Origin: an uncultured Mucilaginibacter sp.
GTDB taxonomy: Bacteria > Bacteroidota > Bacteroidia > Sphingobacteriales > Sphingobacteriaceae
Assembly: GCF_946481715.1 (NCBI RefSeq)
Contig: NZ_CAMLOV010000107.1
Coordinates: 1-19,443 of the forward strand
Length of the DNA stretch: 19,443 nt
Direction: 5' to 3'
In this document: positions 13,573-19,287 of the stretch, piece after piece
Layout: every line of letters starts with the position of its first letter
How positions within the stretch are numbered: position 1 is the first letter of the stretch
Translations under genes and position numbers: made by a program
The notes under the pieces: model-generated
Told to the model about the DNA's origin: nothing
Database searches by the model: none
The model's input: only the letters and a program-made list of their open reading frames with translations

Positions 13573-14568
13573 TTATTTTTTTAATGCGAGTATTGAAAAC
13601 TCGCTCTCACTTTTCTTAATAATATTCCCCAGCATACCCAAGCCGGTTATTTCCATCTCTACCAGGTCATTGGGTTGCAGCCACTGGGTCTGGTAGTTGG
13701 CGTCGTTTAGCAGGCCTGTGCCGTTGAGTTCAAGGAAGCAACCCGTACCCACTGTCCCCGAGCCGATCACATCGCCGGGCAGCACATCGCAGCCGTAGGC
13801 ACAGCGCTCTATGATCTCGGCGAAGGTCCAGTCCATATCAGCCATGTTACCGCTGCTTACTTCTTTGCCGTTTACCACGCATTTCATCTGCAGGTTGTAG
13901 GCGTTGCCGGTGTGGCCGGGTTTGGCATCCGTTTTATATTGCTCCAGTTCATCGGGTGTAACCAGCCATGGACCAATTACGGTAGAAAAATCCTTGCCTT
14001 TTGCCGGGCCAAGGTTCAGCAGCATTTCTTCCATTTGCAGGGTGCGGGCGCTCATATCATTCATGATCATATAGCCGGCAATGTAACTGTCGGCATCGGC
14101 GGCTTTTATATTGCGCCCTTTTTTATTGAGCACCACGGCTACTTCCAGTTCAAAATCCAGCTTTTGGAAATGGTCGGGCATGCATTCAATTTCGCCGGGG
14201 CCTTGTATGGCGTTGTGGTTGGTAAAGTAAAATATGGGGTACTGGTCAAACTCGGGTATCATATCCACCTTGCGGTTGCGGCGGGCGGCAGCTACATGTT
14301 GCCTGAAGGCATACCCGTCGCGGCAGCTTGTGGGGTGCGGTACAGGCGCTATCAGCTCGTAAAACAGTTCCTCTTTGCCCTGCATTTTGCCGCTGCGCAG
14401 GTCCTCATTTACACGTTTGGCATGCACCATCAGTTCATCGCCACCCCATAAAAACTCGTTCATATTATCGGGGATGAGCTTATCGCAGGAGTTGAGGTTG
14501 TAAATATGCCCTTTGATGTATACGCCCAAATGTTCGCGGCCTTCGGTTTTATAGGATACTAATTTCAT
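13573..14568 (-). CDS. fahA: Fumarylacetoacetate hydrolase (fumarylacetoacetase)
   Basis: 331-aa FAH-family enzyme, cleaving fumarylacetoacetate to fumarate and acetoacetate, the last step of tyrosine/homogentisate breakdown. The catalytic Asp/His segment DGYAFRQHV (His91) and metal ligands in KLDFELEVAVVL (Glu140, Glu142) and NDMSAR (Asp171) are present; GTGFGL-like family ending GSGTVGTGCFLELNG is visible. It is much shorter than the about 420-aa animal and Pseudomonas enzymes, lacking most of the N-terminal domain, as in other short FAH proteins. The gene order with HmgA and HPPD makes fumarylacetoacetase the best call over generic acylpyruvase. Its ATG overlaps the stop of the 96-aa gene (ATGA), so translation is coupled. 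Confidence 0.92.
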   Translation of the reverse strand: MKLVSYKTEGREHLGVYIKGHIYNLNSCDKLIPDNMNEFLWGGDELMVHAKRVNEDLRSGKMQGKEELFYELIAPVPHPTSCRDGYAFRQHVAAARRNRKVDMIPEFDQYPIFYFTNHNAIQGPGEIECMPDHFQKLDFELEVAVVLNKKGRNIKAADADSYIAGYMIMNDMSARTLQMEEMLLNLGPAKGKDFSTVIGPWLVTPDELEQYKTDAKPGHTGNAYNLQMKCVVNGKEVSSGNMADMDWTFAEIIERCAYGCDVLPGDVIGSGTVGTGCFLELNGTGLLNDANYQTQWLQPNDLVEMEITGLGMLGNIIKKSESEFSILALKK

Positions 14569-14855
14569 AGGTATGTTGGTTTATCAGGTTTAATTTTTTT
14601 AAGGTTGCGCCCCAGGAAGGAGTTCACCAGGTATATAAAAGCAATTAACAGGGTAAGGTCTAACAGCAGGTTGCTAAAATTAAAGCCAAGCTCGCTTTGG
14701 CCCAAATAGATAAGTTTGCCATGGGTGTAGCGGTAAAACTGCCATGGAAAGCCAATAGCAACTAAACCCTCTGTTGCAGATTTATCCTCGGTAAACAAAA
14801 GCGTTAAAATAATCCAGGCAACTATTCCAAATAGTATGGCTTCTTTCCTGATCAT
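14565..14855 (-). CDS. Small membrane protein coupled to FAH
   Basis: 96 aa, two predicted membrane segments (about 6-21 and 62-82), a connecting stretch with aromatic residues (FPWQFYRYTHGKLIYLG) and a basic end (GRNLKKIKPDK). I do not recognise the family. It is the first gene of the leftward arm, behind a good -7 element, and overlaps FAH by four bases, which supports it being translated. A transport or assembly role for aromatic catabolism would be speculation. Confidence 0.7.
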   Translation of the reverse strand: MIRKEAILFGIVAWIILTLLFTEDKSATEGLVAIGFPWQFYRYTHGKLIYLGQSELGFNFSNLLLDLTLLIAFIYLVNSFLGRNLKKIKPDKPTYL

Positions 14856-14873
14856 ATCGGTTTAATTGGAAAC

Positions 14874-14881
14874 CAAACATA
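14874..14881 (-). promoter_or_regulatory. -7 element of the leftward catabolic operon
   Basis: On the minus strand TATGTTTG matches TAnnTTTG exactly, ending 19 bases before the ATG at 14855. The expected -33 TTG is not found at the usual distance, so activation by a regulator is possible. Confidence 0.6.
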
Positions 14882-14913
14882 GTAATTTTTTTATTTGATC
14901 GGTGAGTAGTGAA

Positions 14914-15306
14914 TGGTTGATTAGGAGAGTAGTCCTTATGCGTTATAATTACATGGCGTTAAATATTTGATGTCAACGTATATTTAGTGCTCACCGAACC
15001 CAACGAAGAACACAAAAACCGGCCTTGTCCTGTTCGGCAACCACTGAAACTGCTAAAGCACTGCCTTTAATAGAATAGGGCGCAGCCGGCACTTTTCTTT
15101 GGTTCGTTTCTTTTGGTGCCAAAAGAACGGCGCAGCCCTCTTGAGCACCTTTAAAAAATGAATAACCGCGAAAAAATGAACATCCACAGGCTTCGCAATA
15201 CCTACTGCCTCACCTAACGAAGTACTACCGAACGGTATCGGCTACTTTTTCAAAAAACAGCTATTAGATAGTAGCAAGACCAACTCACCACTCTCTTAAT
15301 CAACCA
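14914..15306. mobile_element. MITE-like segment with terminal inverted repeats
   Basis: Ends TGGTTGATTAGGAGAGTAGT (14914-14933) and the inverted TGGTTGATTAAGAGAGTGGT (15287-15306) agree at 18 of 20 positions; similarity stops outside the ends. The 393-bp interior has no credible coding frame. No target-site duplication is obvious. It separates the two divergent promoters without touching their core boxes. Classification as a mobile element is inference. Confidence 0.4.
15108..15127. repeat. Short palindrome in the intergenic segment
   Basis: TTCTTTTGG and CCAAAAGAA flank a central TG. GCGCAGCC occurs on both sides (near 15080 and 15132). Similar TTCTTTTGGTGCCAAAAGAA-type sequences are, to my knowledge, recurrent noncoding repeats in Bacteroidota. 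Confidence 0.55.
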
Positions 15307-15317
15307 ATCAGCAAAAT

Positions 15318-15347
15318 TTGCTTCTTAATATAAAACGCCTAAATTTG
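15318..15347 (+). promoter_or_regulatory. Consensus promoter upstream of hmgA-hppD
   Basis: TTG at 15318-15320, a 19-base spacer and TAAATTTG at 15340-15347: full match to the Bacteroidota consensus. It would produce a leader of about 270 bases before hmgA containing a 35-codon frame. Confidence 0.8.
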
Positions 15348-15357
15348 TATACCAATT

Positions 15358-15465
15358 ATGTGCATTAAAAAACAGTTTTACTTTTCCCTCGGGCTCACTT
15401 CCATGAGTGACGCTTCCTCCTTTAGGGATGCTGTGCTTGCTACTGCCGTTTTAGCGCAATACTAA
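15358..15465 (+). CDS. Possible 35-aa leader peptide
   Basis: ATG 15358 to TAA 15465, starting 11 bases after a perfect -7 element. The peptide begins MCIKKQFYFSLGL and ends AVLAQY. It has an aromatic cluster (Phe7, Tyr8, Phe9) and a last-codon Tyr, which would be interesting ahead of a tyrosine-catabolic operon. No homologue is known to me, and the DNA might instead be a dispersed noncoding repeat, so it is a weak gene call. Confidence 0.25.
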   Translation: MCIKKQFYFSLGLTSMSDASSFRDAVLATAVLAQY

Positions 15466-15472
15466 TTTTGTT

Positions 15473-15590
15473 GTTGTAAGGTTTTAATGTTGAAAGGTTG
15501 TAAGGTTACTTCTGCCGCCATTAAAACTATTCCCCCGTTTCAATCGTTTAATAATTAATGTTTTAAGCTGGGTTTTCATAACCTTTCAAC
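15473..15590. repeat. GTTGnAAGGTT repeat array in the hmgA leader
   Basis: GTTGTAAGGTT at 15473-15483 and 15497-15507 and GTTGAAAGGTT at 15489-15499 are direct repeats. An exact inverted copy of the latter lies at 15580-15590, so the leader RNA can form a long-range 11-bp stem ending 35 bases before the hmgA ATG. Confidence 0.75.
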
Positions 15591-15625
15591 CTTAAAAACA
15601 TTCCAACATTTAAACCAATTTACCA

Positions 15626-16783
15626 ATGCCTATTTACCATACTTTAGGGAGTATCCCGCATAAGCGGCATACGCAGTTCCGTAAGCCGGATGGCACTTTA
15701 TATGCCGAAGAGCTGGTTTCTACCGAAGGGTTCTCCAGCCTGTATTCGCTGGTTTACCATGCCTACCCGCCTACTATTGTAAAAGCACTGGGCGAACCGT
15801 ACTCCGTTGAACCCAAAATAGCCCGCGAAAAACACCTGAAGCATACCAGCCTCATTGGTTTTAATATTGAACCGGTTGATGATTACCTGCAAAGCCGCAA
15901 ACCCGTACTGGTGAACGCCGACCTGCACATCTCCCTGGCTGCGCCGCGCAAAAGCATGACTGATTATTTTTACAAAAACAGCCAGGCCGACGAGGTGATA
16001 TTTATCCACGTGGGCAGCGGTACCTTAAAAACAGGCTTCGGTAAGATACGGTTTGAATATGGCGACTACGTTGTAGTGCCCCGCGGTACCATTTACCAGT
16101 TGGAATTTGATACGCCCGATAACCGCCTGTTTATAGTAGAAAGCTTTAGCCCTATCCGCTCGCCAAAACGCTACCGTAACGCCTACGGGCAACTGATGGA
16201 GCATTCGCCTTATTGCGAACGCGATATTAAACGCCCTACGGATCTGGAAACGAACGATGAGAAAGGCGATTTTAATATCCTCATAAAAAAACAGGGGCTA
16301 ATATATCCTTACACTTATGGCACCCACCCTTTCGATTTTATTGGATGGGATGGCTTCCACTACCCATGGGCATTTTCGATACATGATTTTGAACCCATAA
16401 CAGGCCGCGTACATCAACCGCCCCCGGTACATCAAACCTTCGAGGGCAATAACTTTGTCATATGCTCTTTTGTGCCGAGGAAATTCGATTACCATCCCCT
16501 ATCCATCCCCGCCCCTTACAACCACAGCAATGTGGATAGCGACGAGGTGCTGTACTATGTAGATGGCGATTTTATGAGCCGCAAAAGCGTAGTGAAAGGG
16601 CAAATTACCCTGCACCCCGGCGGCATACCGCACGGCCCTGCACCCGGTTCGGTAGAAAAATCTATCGGCAAAGAATTTACCGACGAACTGGCCGTGATGA
16701 TTGACCCCTTCCGCCCGCTGATGCTAACAGAAGATGCGGTACGGATTGAAGACGAAAATTATTATAAGAGCTGGGTGATGTAG
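15626..16783 (+). CDS. hmgA: Homogentisate 1,2-dioxygenase
   Basis: 385-aa Fe(II) ring-cleaving dioxygenase converting homogentisate to maleylacetoacetate. The cupin-like C-terminal domain carries the iron-ligand region APYNHSNVDSDEVLYYVDGD (His300, Glu307) and LHPGGIPHGPAPG (His336), and family stretches such as GFHYPWAFSIHDFEPITGRV and VICSFVPRKFDYHPLSIPAP. It is shorter than the about 440-aa human and Pseudomonas forms, as is usual in Bacteroidota. First full-length gene of the rightward arm, 105 bases before hppD, with a 21-bp tandem repeat in the gap. Substrate-level control is expected but no regulator gene is in the window. Confidence 0.95.
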   Translation: MPIYHTLGSIPHKRHTQFRKPDGTLYAEELVSTEGFSSLYSLVYHAYPPTIVKALGEPYSVEPKIAREKHLKHTSLIGFNIEPVDDYLQSRKPVLVNADLHISLAAPRKSMTDYFYKNSQADEVIFIHVGSGTLKTGFGKIRFEYGDYVVVPRGTIYQLEFDTPDNRLFIVESFSPIRSPKRYRNAYGQLMEHSPYCERDIKRPTDLETNDEKGDFNILIKKQGLIYPYTYGTHPFDFIGWDGFHYPWAFSIHDFEPITGRVHQPPPVHQTFEGNNFVICSFVPRKFDYHPLSIPAPYNHSNVDSDEVLYYVDGDFMSRKSVVKGQITLHPGGIPHGPAPGSVEKSIGKEFTDELAVMIDPFRPLMLTEDAVRIEDENYYKSWVM

Positions 16784-16789
16784 AGAGAA

Positions 16790-16831
16790 AAGAATCAAGA
16801 AGCAAGAGGTAAGAATCAAGAGACAAGAACC
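16790..16831. repeat. 21-bp purine-rich tandem repeat
   Basis: Two 21-bp units starting AAGAATCAAGA (16790-16810, 16811-16831) and a decaying third unit follow the hmgA stop codon. Such A/G-rich CAAGAATCAAG spacers are common between Bacteroidota genes; no function is evident. Confidence 0.75.
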
Positions 16832-16888
16832 AAGAAATAAGATTGAGCGTGAGCAAAGTAAATATTCACTCATTCAATAATTAAAAAA

Positions 16889-18046
16889 ATGAGCACATTA
16901 ACATTAGATAAAGAAAACAATAAAGTCTCCCCTGCCGGGGGAGATTTAGAGGGGGCTGCTGATTTCCTGCCGCTTAAAGGCACGGATTATGTGGAATTTT
17001 ATGTGGGCAACGCCAAGCAGGCGGCGCACTATTATAAAACTGCCTTCGGCTTTCAGGACCTGGCGTATGCCGGCCCCGAGACGGGTGTACGCGACCGCGC
17101 ATCCTACGTATTGCAACAAGGCAAGATCCGCCTGATGCTGACCACCCCATTGCATTCGGACCATCCCATTGCCGAGCATATTAAAAAGCATGGCGACGGT
17201 GTAAAGGTACTGGCGTTGTGGGTAGATGATGCCTTTGATGCTTTTAAACAAACCGTAAAACGTGGTGCCGAGCCTTACCAGGAGCCCAAATCCATCACCG
17301 ACGAATACGGCGAAGTGCGTACCAGCGGCATTAAATTGTACGGCGAAACCGTGCATATGTTTATAGAGCGTACTAATTATACCGGTCCTTTTTTACCGGG
17401 ATATAGGGCCATGGAAACTAGCTACAAGCCTGCAGATACCGGCTTGCTGTATGTAGACCATTGCGTGGGTAACGTGGGCTGGCATAAAATGAACCAATGG
17501 GTGAATTTTTATGAGGACATTATGGGCTTCCGTAACATCCTTACGTTTGATGACAAGATGATATCAACCGAGTACAGTGCCCTGATGAGTAAGGTAATGA
17601 GCAACGGCAATGGCTATGTTAAATTCCCGATAAACGAGCCTGCCGAGGGAAAAAAGAAAAGCCAGATAGAAGAATACCTGGAATTTTATGAAGGCGAAGG
17701 CGTGCAGCACATGGCCCTGGCCACTGCCGATATTGTAAAAACCGTAACCGACCTGCAAAGCCGCGGCATAGAGTTTTTAACCGTGCCTACTACCTATTAC
17801 GATGAATTAACTGCCCGTGTTGGCCATATTGATGAAGACCTGGAGCCATTAAAAAAACTGGGCATATTGGTAGACCGTGATGACGAAGGCTACCTGCTGC
17901 AGATCTTTACCAAACCAGTGGAGGACAGGCCAACCTTGTTCTTCGAGATCATCCAGCGCAAGGGTGCCAAATCCTTCGGTGCGGGCAATTTTAAAGCTTT
18001 GTTTGAGGCTATTGAAAGAGAGCAGGAGTTGAGGGGGAATTTGTAA
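16889..18046 (+). CDS. hppD: 4-Hydroxyphenylpyruvate dioxygenase
   Basis: 385-aa Fe(II) dioxygenase forming homogentisate from 4-hydroxyphenylpyruvate. Two VOC-fold halves (about 30-165 and 185-355); iron ligands His191 (VDHCVGNV), His274 (EGVQHMAL) and Glu353 (FFEIIQR); the C-terminal gating helix GAGNFKALFEAIEREQELRG is intact. The N-terminus is odd: residues about 12-23 (KVSPAGGDLEGA) are encoded by a copy of a palindromic repeat also found after the gene, inserted between MSTLTLDKENN and the conserved ADFLPLKGTDYVEF start of the domain. Because it lies before the first strand, activity should be kept. Downstream partner of hmgA. Confidence 0.95.
   Translation: MSTLTLDKENNKVSPAGGDLEGAADFLPLKGTDYVEFYVGNAKQAAHYYKTAFGFQDLAYAGPETGVRDRASYVLQQGKIRLMLTTPLHSDHPIAEHIKKHGDGVKVLALWVDDAFDAFKQTVKRGAEPYQEPKSITDEYGEVRTSGIKLYGETVHMFIERTNYTGPFLPGYRAMETSYKPADTGLLYVDHCVGNVGWHKMNQWVNFYEDIMGFRNILTFDDKMISTEYSALMSKVMSNGNGYVKFPINEPAEGKKKSQIEEYLEFYEGEGVQHMALATADIVKTVTDLQSRGIEFLTVPTTYYDELTARVGHIDEDLEPLKKLGILVDRDDEGYLLQIFTKPVEDRPTLFFEIIQRKGAKSFGAGNFKALFEAIEREQELRGNL
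16923..16957. repeat. Palindromic repeat, copy A, translated inside hppD
   Basis: 35 bp, identical except for one base (position 12) to copy B at 18100-18134. It has an internal stem TCTCCCC/GGGGAGA and a tail TTTAGAGGGGGCT. It is read in a frame without stops and contributes about 12 codons. Confidence 0.95.
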
Positions 18047-18048
18047 TC

Positions 18049-18083
18049 AGCCCCACCCAAACCCTCCCCGGAAGGGAGGGCTT
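18049..18083. repeat. Diverged palindromic repeat, copy C (inverted)
   Basis: 35 bp matching the reverse complement of copy B at about 25 of 35 positions, including both ends (AGCCCC and CTT). It has its own stem CCCTCCC/GGGAGGG and begins three bases after the hppD stop codon. Confidence 0.75.
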
Positions 18084-18099
18084 TGAGAAAACCTTTTTT

Positions 18100-18134
18100 A
18101 AGTCTCCCCTACCGGGGGAGATTTAGAGGGGGCT
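18100..18134. repeat. Palindromic repeat, copy B
   Basis: 35 bp with stem TCTCCCC/GGGGAGA, 34 of 35 identical to copy A. Together with copy C (16 bases away, opposite orientation) it makes an 86-bp inverted pair at the 3' end of the hppD transcript. Confidence 0.95.
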
Positions 18135-18143
18135 TTCCCAAAC

Positions 18144-18175
18144 AAAAAAAGGCGTACCAGTTTATGGTACACCTT
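18144..18175 (-). terminator. Terminator of the tRNA-Cys operon (probably bidirectional)
   Basis: On the minus strand GGTGTACC (18166-18173) pairs with GGTACGCC (18151-18158), one G-T pair, extended by AA/TT, and is followed by seven T (18144-18150). On the plus strand the same hairpin precedes a T-run at 18181-18186, so it may also stop hppD transcripts. Confidence 0.9.
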
Positions 18176-18200
18176 CAAATTTTTTTGTGGTAGATAGAGA

Positions 18201-18374
18201 TTACTTACCTGCAGCAATAGCTAAAACAGCATTGTTTTTTGCTATCTGGCTATCTTTTTTCTCTGCAGAACGGCTGCCCAGCTCAATGTTGGTAGCTAAC
18301 TTTAAAAACTGTACTTCTAAACGAGAGAATGTTTTGTTTCTTCTATCTTTTCTTTTTAAACGAGTAACGCCCAT
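18201..18374 (-). CDS. Small basic conserved protein behind tRNA-Cys
   Basis: 57 aa, strongly basic N-terminus (MGVTRLKRKDRRNKTFSRLE) then a helical stretch and an Ala-rich end (LAIAAGK). ATG at 18374, 32 bases after tRNA-Cys, with no promoter between; the terminator lies 25 bases after the stop, so tRNA and protein form one operon. A longer frame reaching back to 18470 runs through the tRNA and is not credible. I believe close relatives exist across Bacteroidota but know no function. Size, charge and company suggest an RNA- or ribosome-bound protein; identity with the Bacteroidota-specific ribosomal protein bL38 is worth testing but unproven. Confidence 0.8.
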   Translation of the reverse strand: MGVTRLKRKDRRNKTFSRLEVQFLKLATNIELGSRSAEKKDSQIAKNNAVLAIAAGK

Positions 18375-18405
18375 GATCTTTATTTTATATAATGTATTAA
18401 CCCTG

Positions 18406-18476
18406 AGGTCGGAAGCGGATTCGAACCGCTGTAGGAGGTTTTGCAGACCTCTGCCTAGCCACTCGGCCATCCGACC
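18406..18476 (-). tRNA. tRNA-Cys (anticodon GCA)
   Basis: 71 nt. Acceptor GGTCGGA/TCCGACC with discriminator U73, the cysteine identity base. The anticodon stem GAGGT/ACCTC encloses loop CTGCAAA with GCA at 18442-18444; the T-arm AGCGG-TTCGAAT-CCGCT is regular. CCA is not encoded. Confidence 0.97.
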
Positions 18477-18490
18477 TTTTTTAAGGACTG

Positions 18491-18520
18491 CAAAAATAGT
18501 AATTATTATTTGCTAATCAA
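18491..18520 (-). promoter_or_regulatory. Consensus promoter of the tRNA-Cys operon
   Basis: On the minus strand TTG (18518-18520), exactly 19 bases, then TATTTTTG (18491-18498): full match to TTG-N19-TAnnTTTG, ending 15 bases before the tRNA 5' end. Confidence 0.9.
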
Positions 18521-18652
18521 TTTTATTTCGCCTTTTTGTATAGTTGTGAATAACTCTTTTACAGCAATAACAAGGCGGTATCTTTTTCGGCCTTTTATAC
18601 CGGGGATATTAAACATATAATTATTATATTGAGGGCACATAACCGTTACCTT

Positions 18653-19285
18653 ATGCACCCGGTTTACCGCCAAATTATTGTCTGTATAATTGCCTTTATA
18701 TCCATCGTAAGCACTTGCAACAGATGCCAGAAGCAGGCTGCCGCCCGGCGCGAGTTGGGGCAATGGAACGCCGCAACCGAAAAACAGATGTACGATACTT
18801 TTTACCAGGGCGCTTCCGGCCTGGGCAGCGATGAGGATGAACGGGCGCAATATGCAGCTTGCTGCCTTCACCAGATGAAGGCCTTGTTCCCCGAAGGGCT
18901 TGGCAGCGTAGGCAGCGAAGTATCCGACAGCATAAAAGTTGCGGTGATGAAGATTGGCGCAGACTGTGCAAAAAACCTTCAGCGCAACCACCCGCCTGTT
19001 AGCGTGTGGAACGCGGACCTGGTAAAACAGATGAAGCTGCGGTTTTACTCGTACCAGGAGGCGAAGCTTATGCCGGGTAGTATGAAAGACGACTACGTTG
19101 ATTGTTTAGCATTTGAGGTAATGGCAAAGTTTCCGAACGGCCCGCAAAAGGACAACGACAAAGCATTCATAGCCGGCATACTGGCTGCGCGCAAGCATTG
19201 CAGCAAGTTAGTGCTCAACAAATACCAAAAACAGTTAGATAGAAAGCTTAAAGCGCAAGTTAAGAAAGATACGCTCGCTCAGTAA
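18653..19285 (+). CDS. Putative lipoprotein with duplicated two-Cys domain
   Basis: 210 aa from ATG 18653 (an in-frame TTG at 18629 is less likely). An N-terminal hydrophobic segment (8-20) ends in VSTC (Cys22), a possible lipobox although Thr at -1 is unusual. The rest consists of two similar halves: about 38-109 and 119-186. Shared pattern: WNA-x3-KQM, FY, GS, a Cys (71 and 151), M-x(2-3)-FPxG, then a second Cys (105 and 183) followed by Lys-x-Leu. The Cys pairs could form one disulphide per half in the periplasm. A Lys-rich tail (QLDRKLKAQVKKD) follows. I do not recognise the family; function unknown. It converges with the methyltransferase gene, leaving two bases between stops. Confidence 0.75.
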   Translation: MHPVYRQIIVCIIAFISIVSTCNRCQKQAAARRELGQWNAATEKQMYDTFYQGASGLGSDEDERAQYAACCLHQMKALFPEGLGSVGSEVSDSIKVAVMKIGADCAKNLQRNHPPVSVWNADLVKQMKLRFYSYQEAKLMPGSMKDDYVDCLAFEVMAKFPNGPQKDNDKAFIAGILAARKHCSKLVLNKYQKQLDRKLKAQVKKDTLAQ

Positions 19286-19287
19286 GA

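Larger units (their letters stand above)
14856..15625. other. 770-bp divergent region of the catabolic locus
   Basis: Contains no gene of normal size. From left to right: the -7 element of the leftward operon, a 393-bp segment with 20-bp imperfect terminal inverted repeats, a small palindrome at 15108-15127, a consensus rightward promoter (15318-15347), a 35-codon frame (15358-15465), a second -7 match (TAATTTTG, 15463-15470; nearest TTG 23 bases upstream) and a GTTGnAAGGTT repeat array before hmgA. Confidence 0.7.

Noticed and set aside
13912..14451. 179-aa plus-strand frame opposite FAH
   Set aside because: It is antisense to a gene with intact FAH catalytic motifs and has no motif of its own.
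18375..18470. N-terminal extension of the small basic protein to 89 aa, starting at 18470
   Set aside because: The extra codons run through tRNA-Cys; the protein starts at ATG 18374 after the tRNA.
18506..18991. 161-aa minus-strand frame opposite the putative lipoprotein
   Set aside because: It shows no domain pattern and lies opposite a frame with a signal segment and an internal duplication; it also covers the tRNA operon promoter region.
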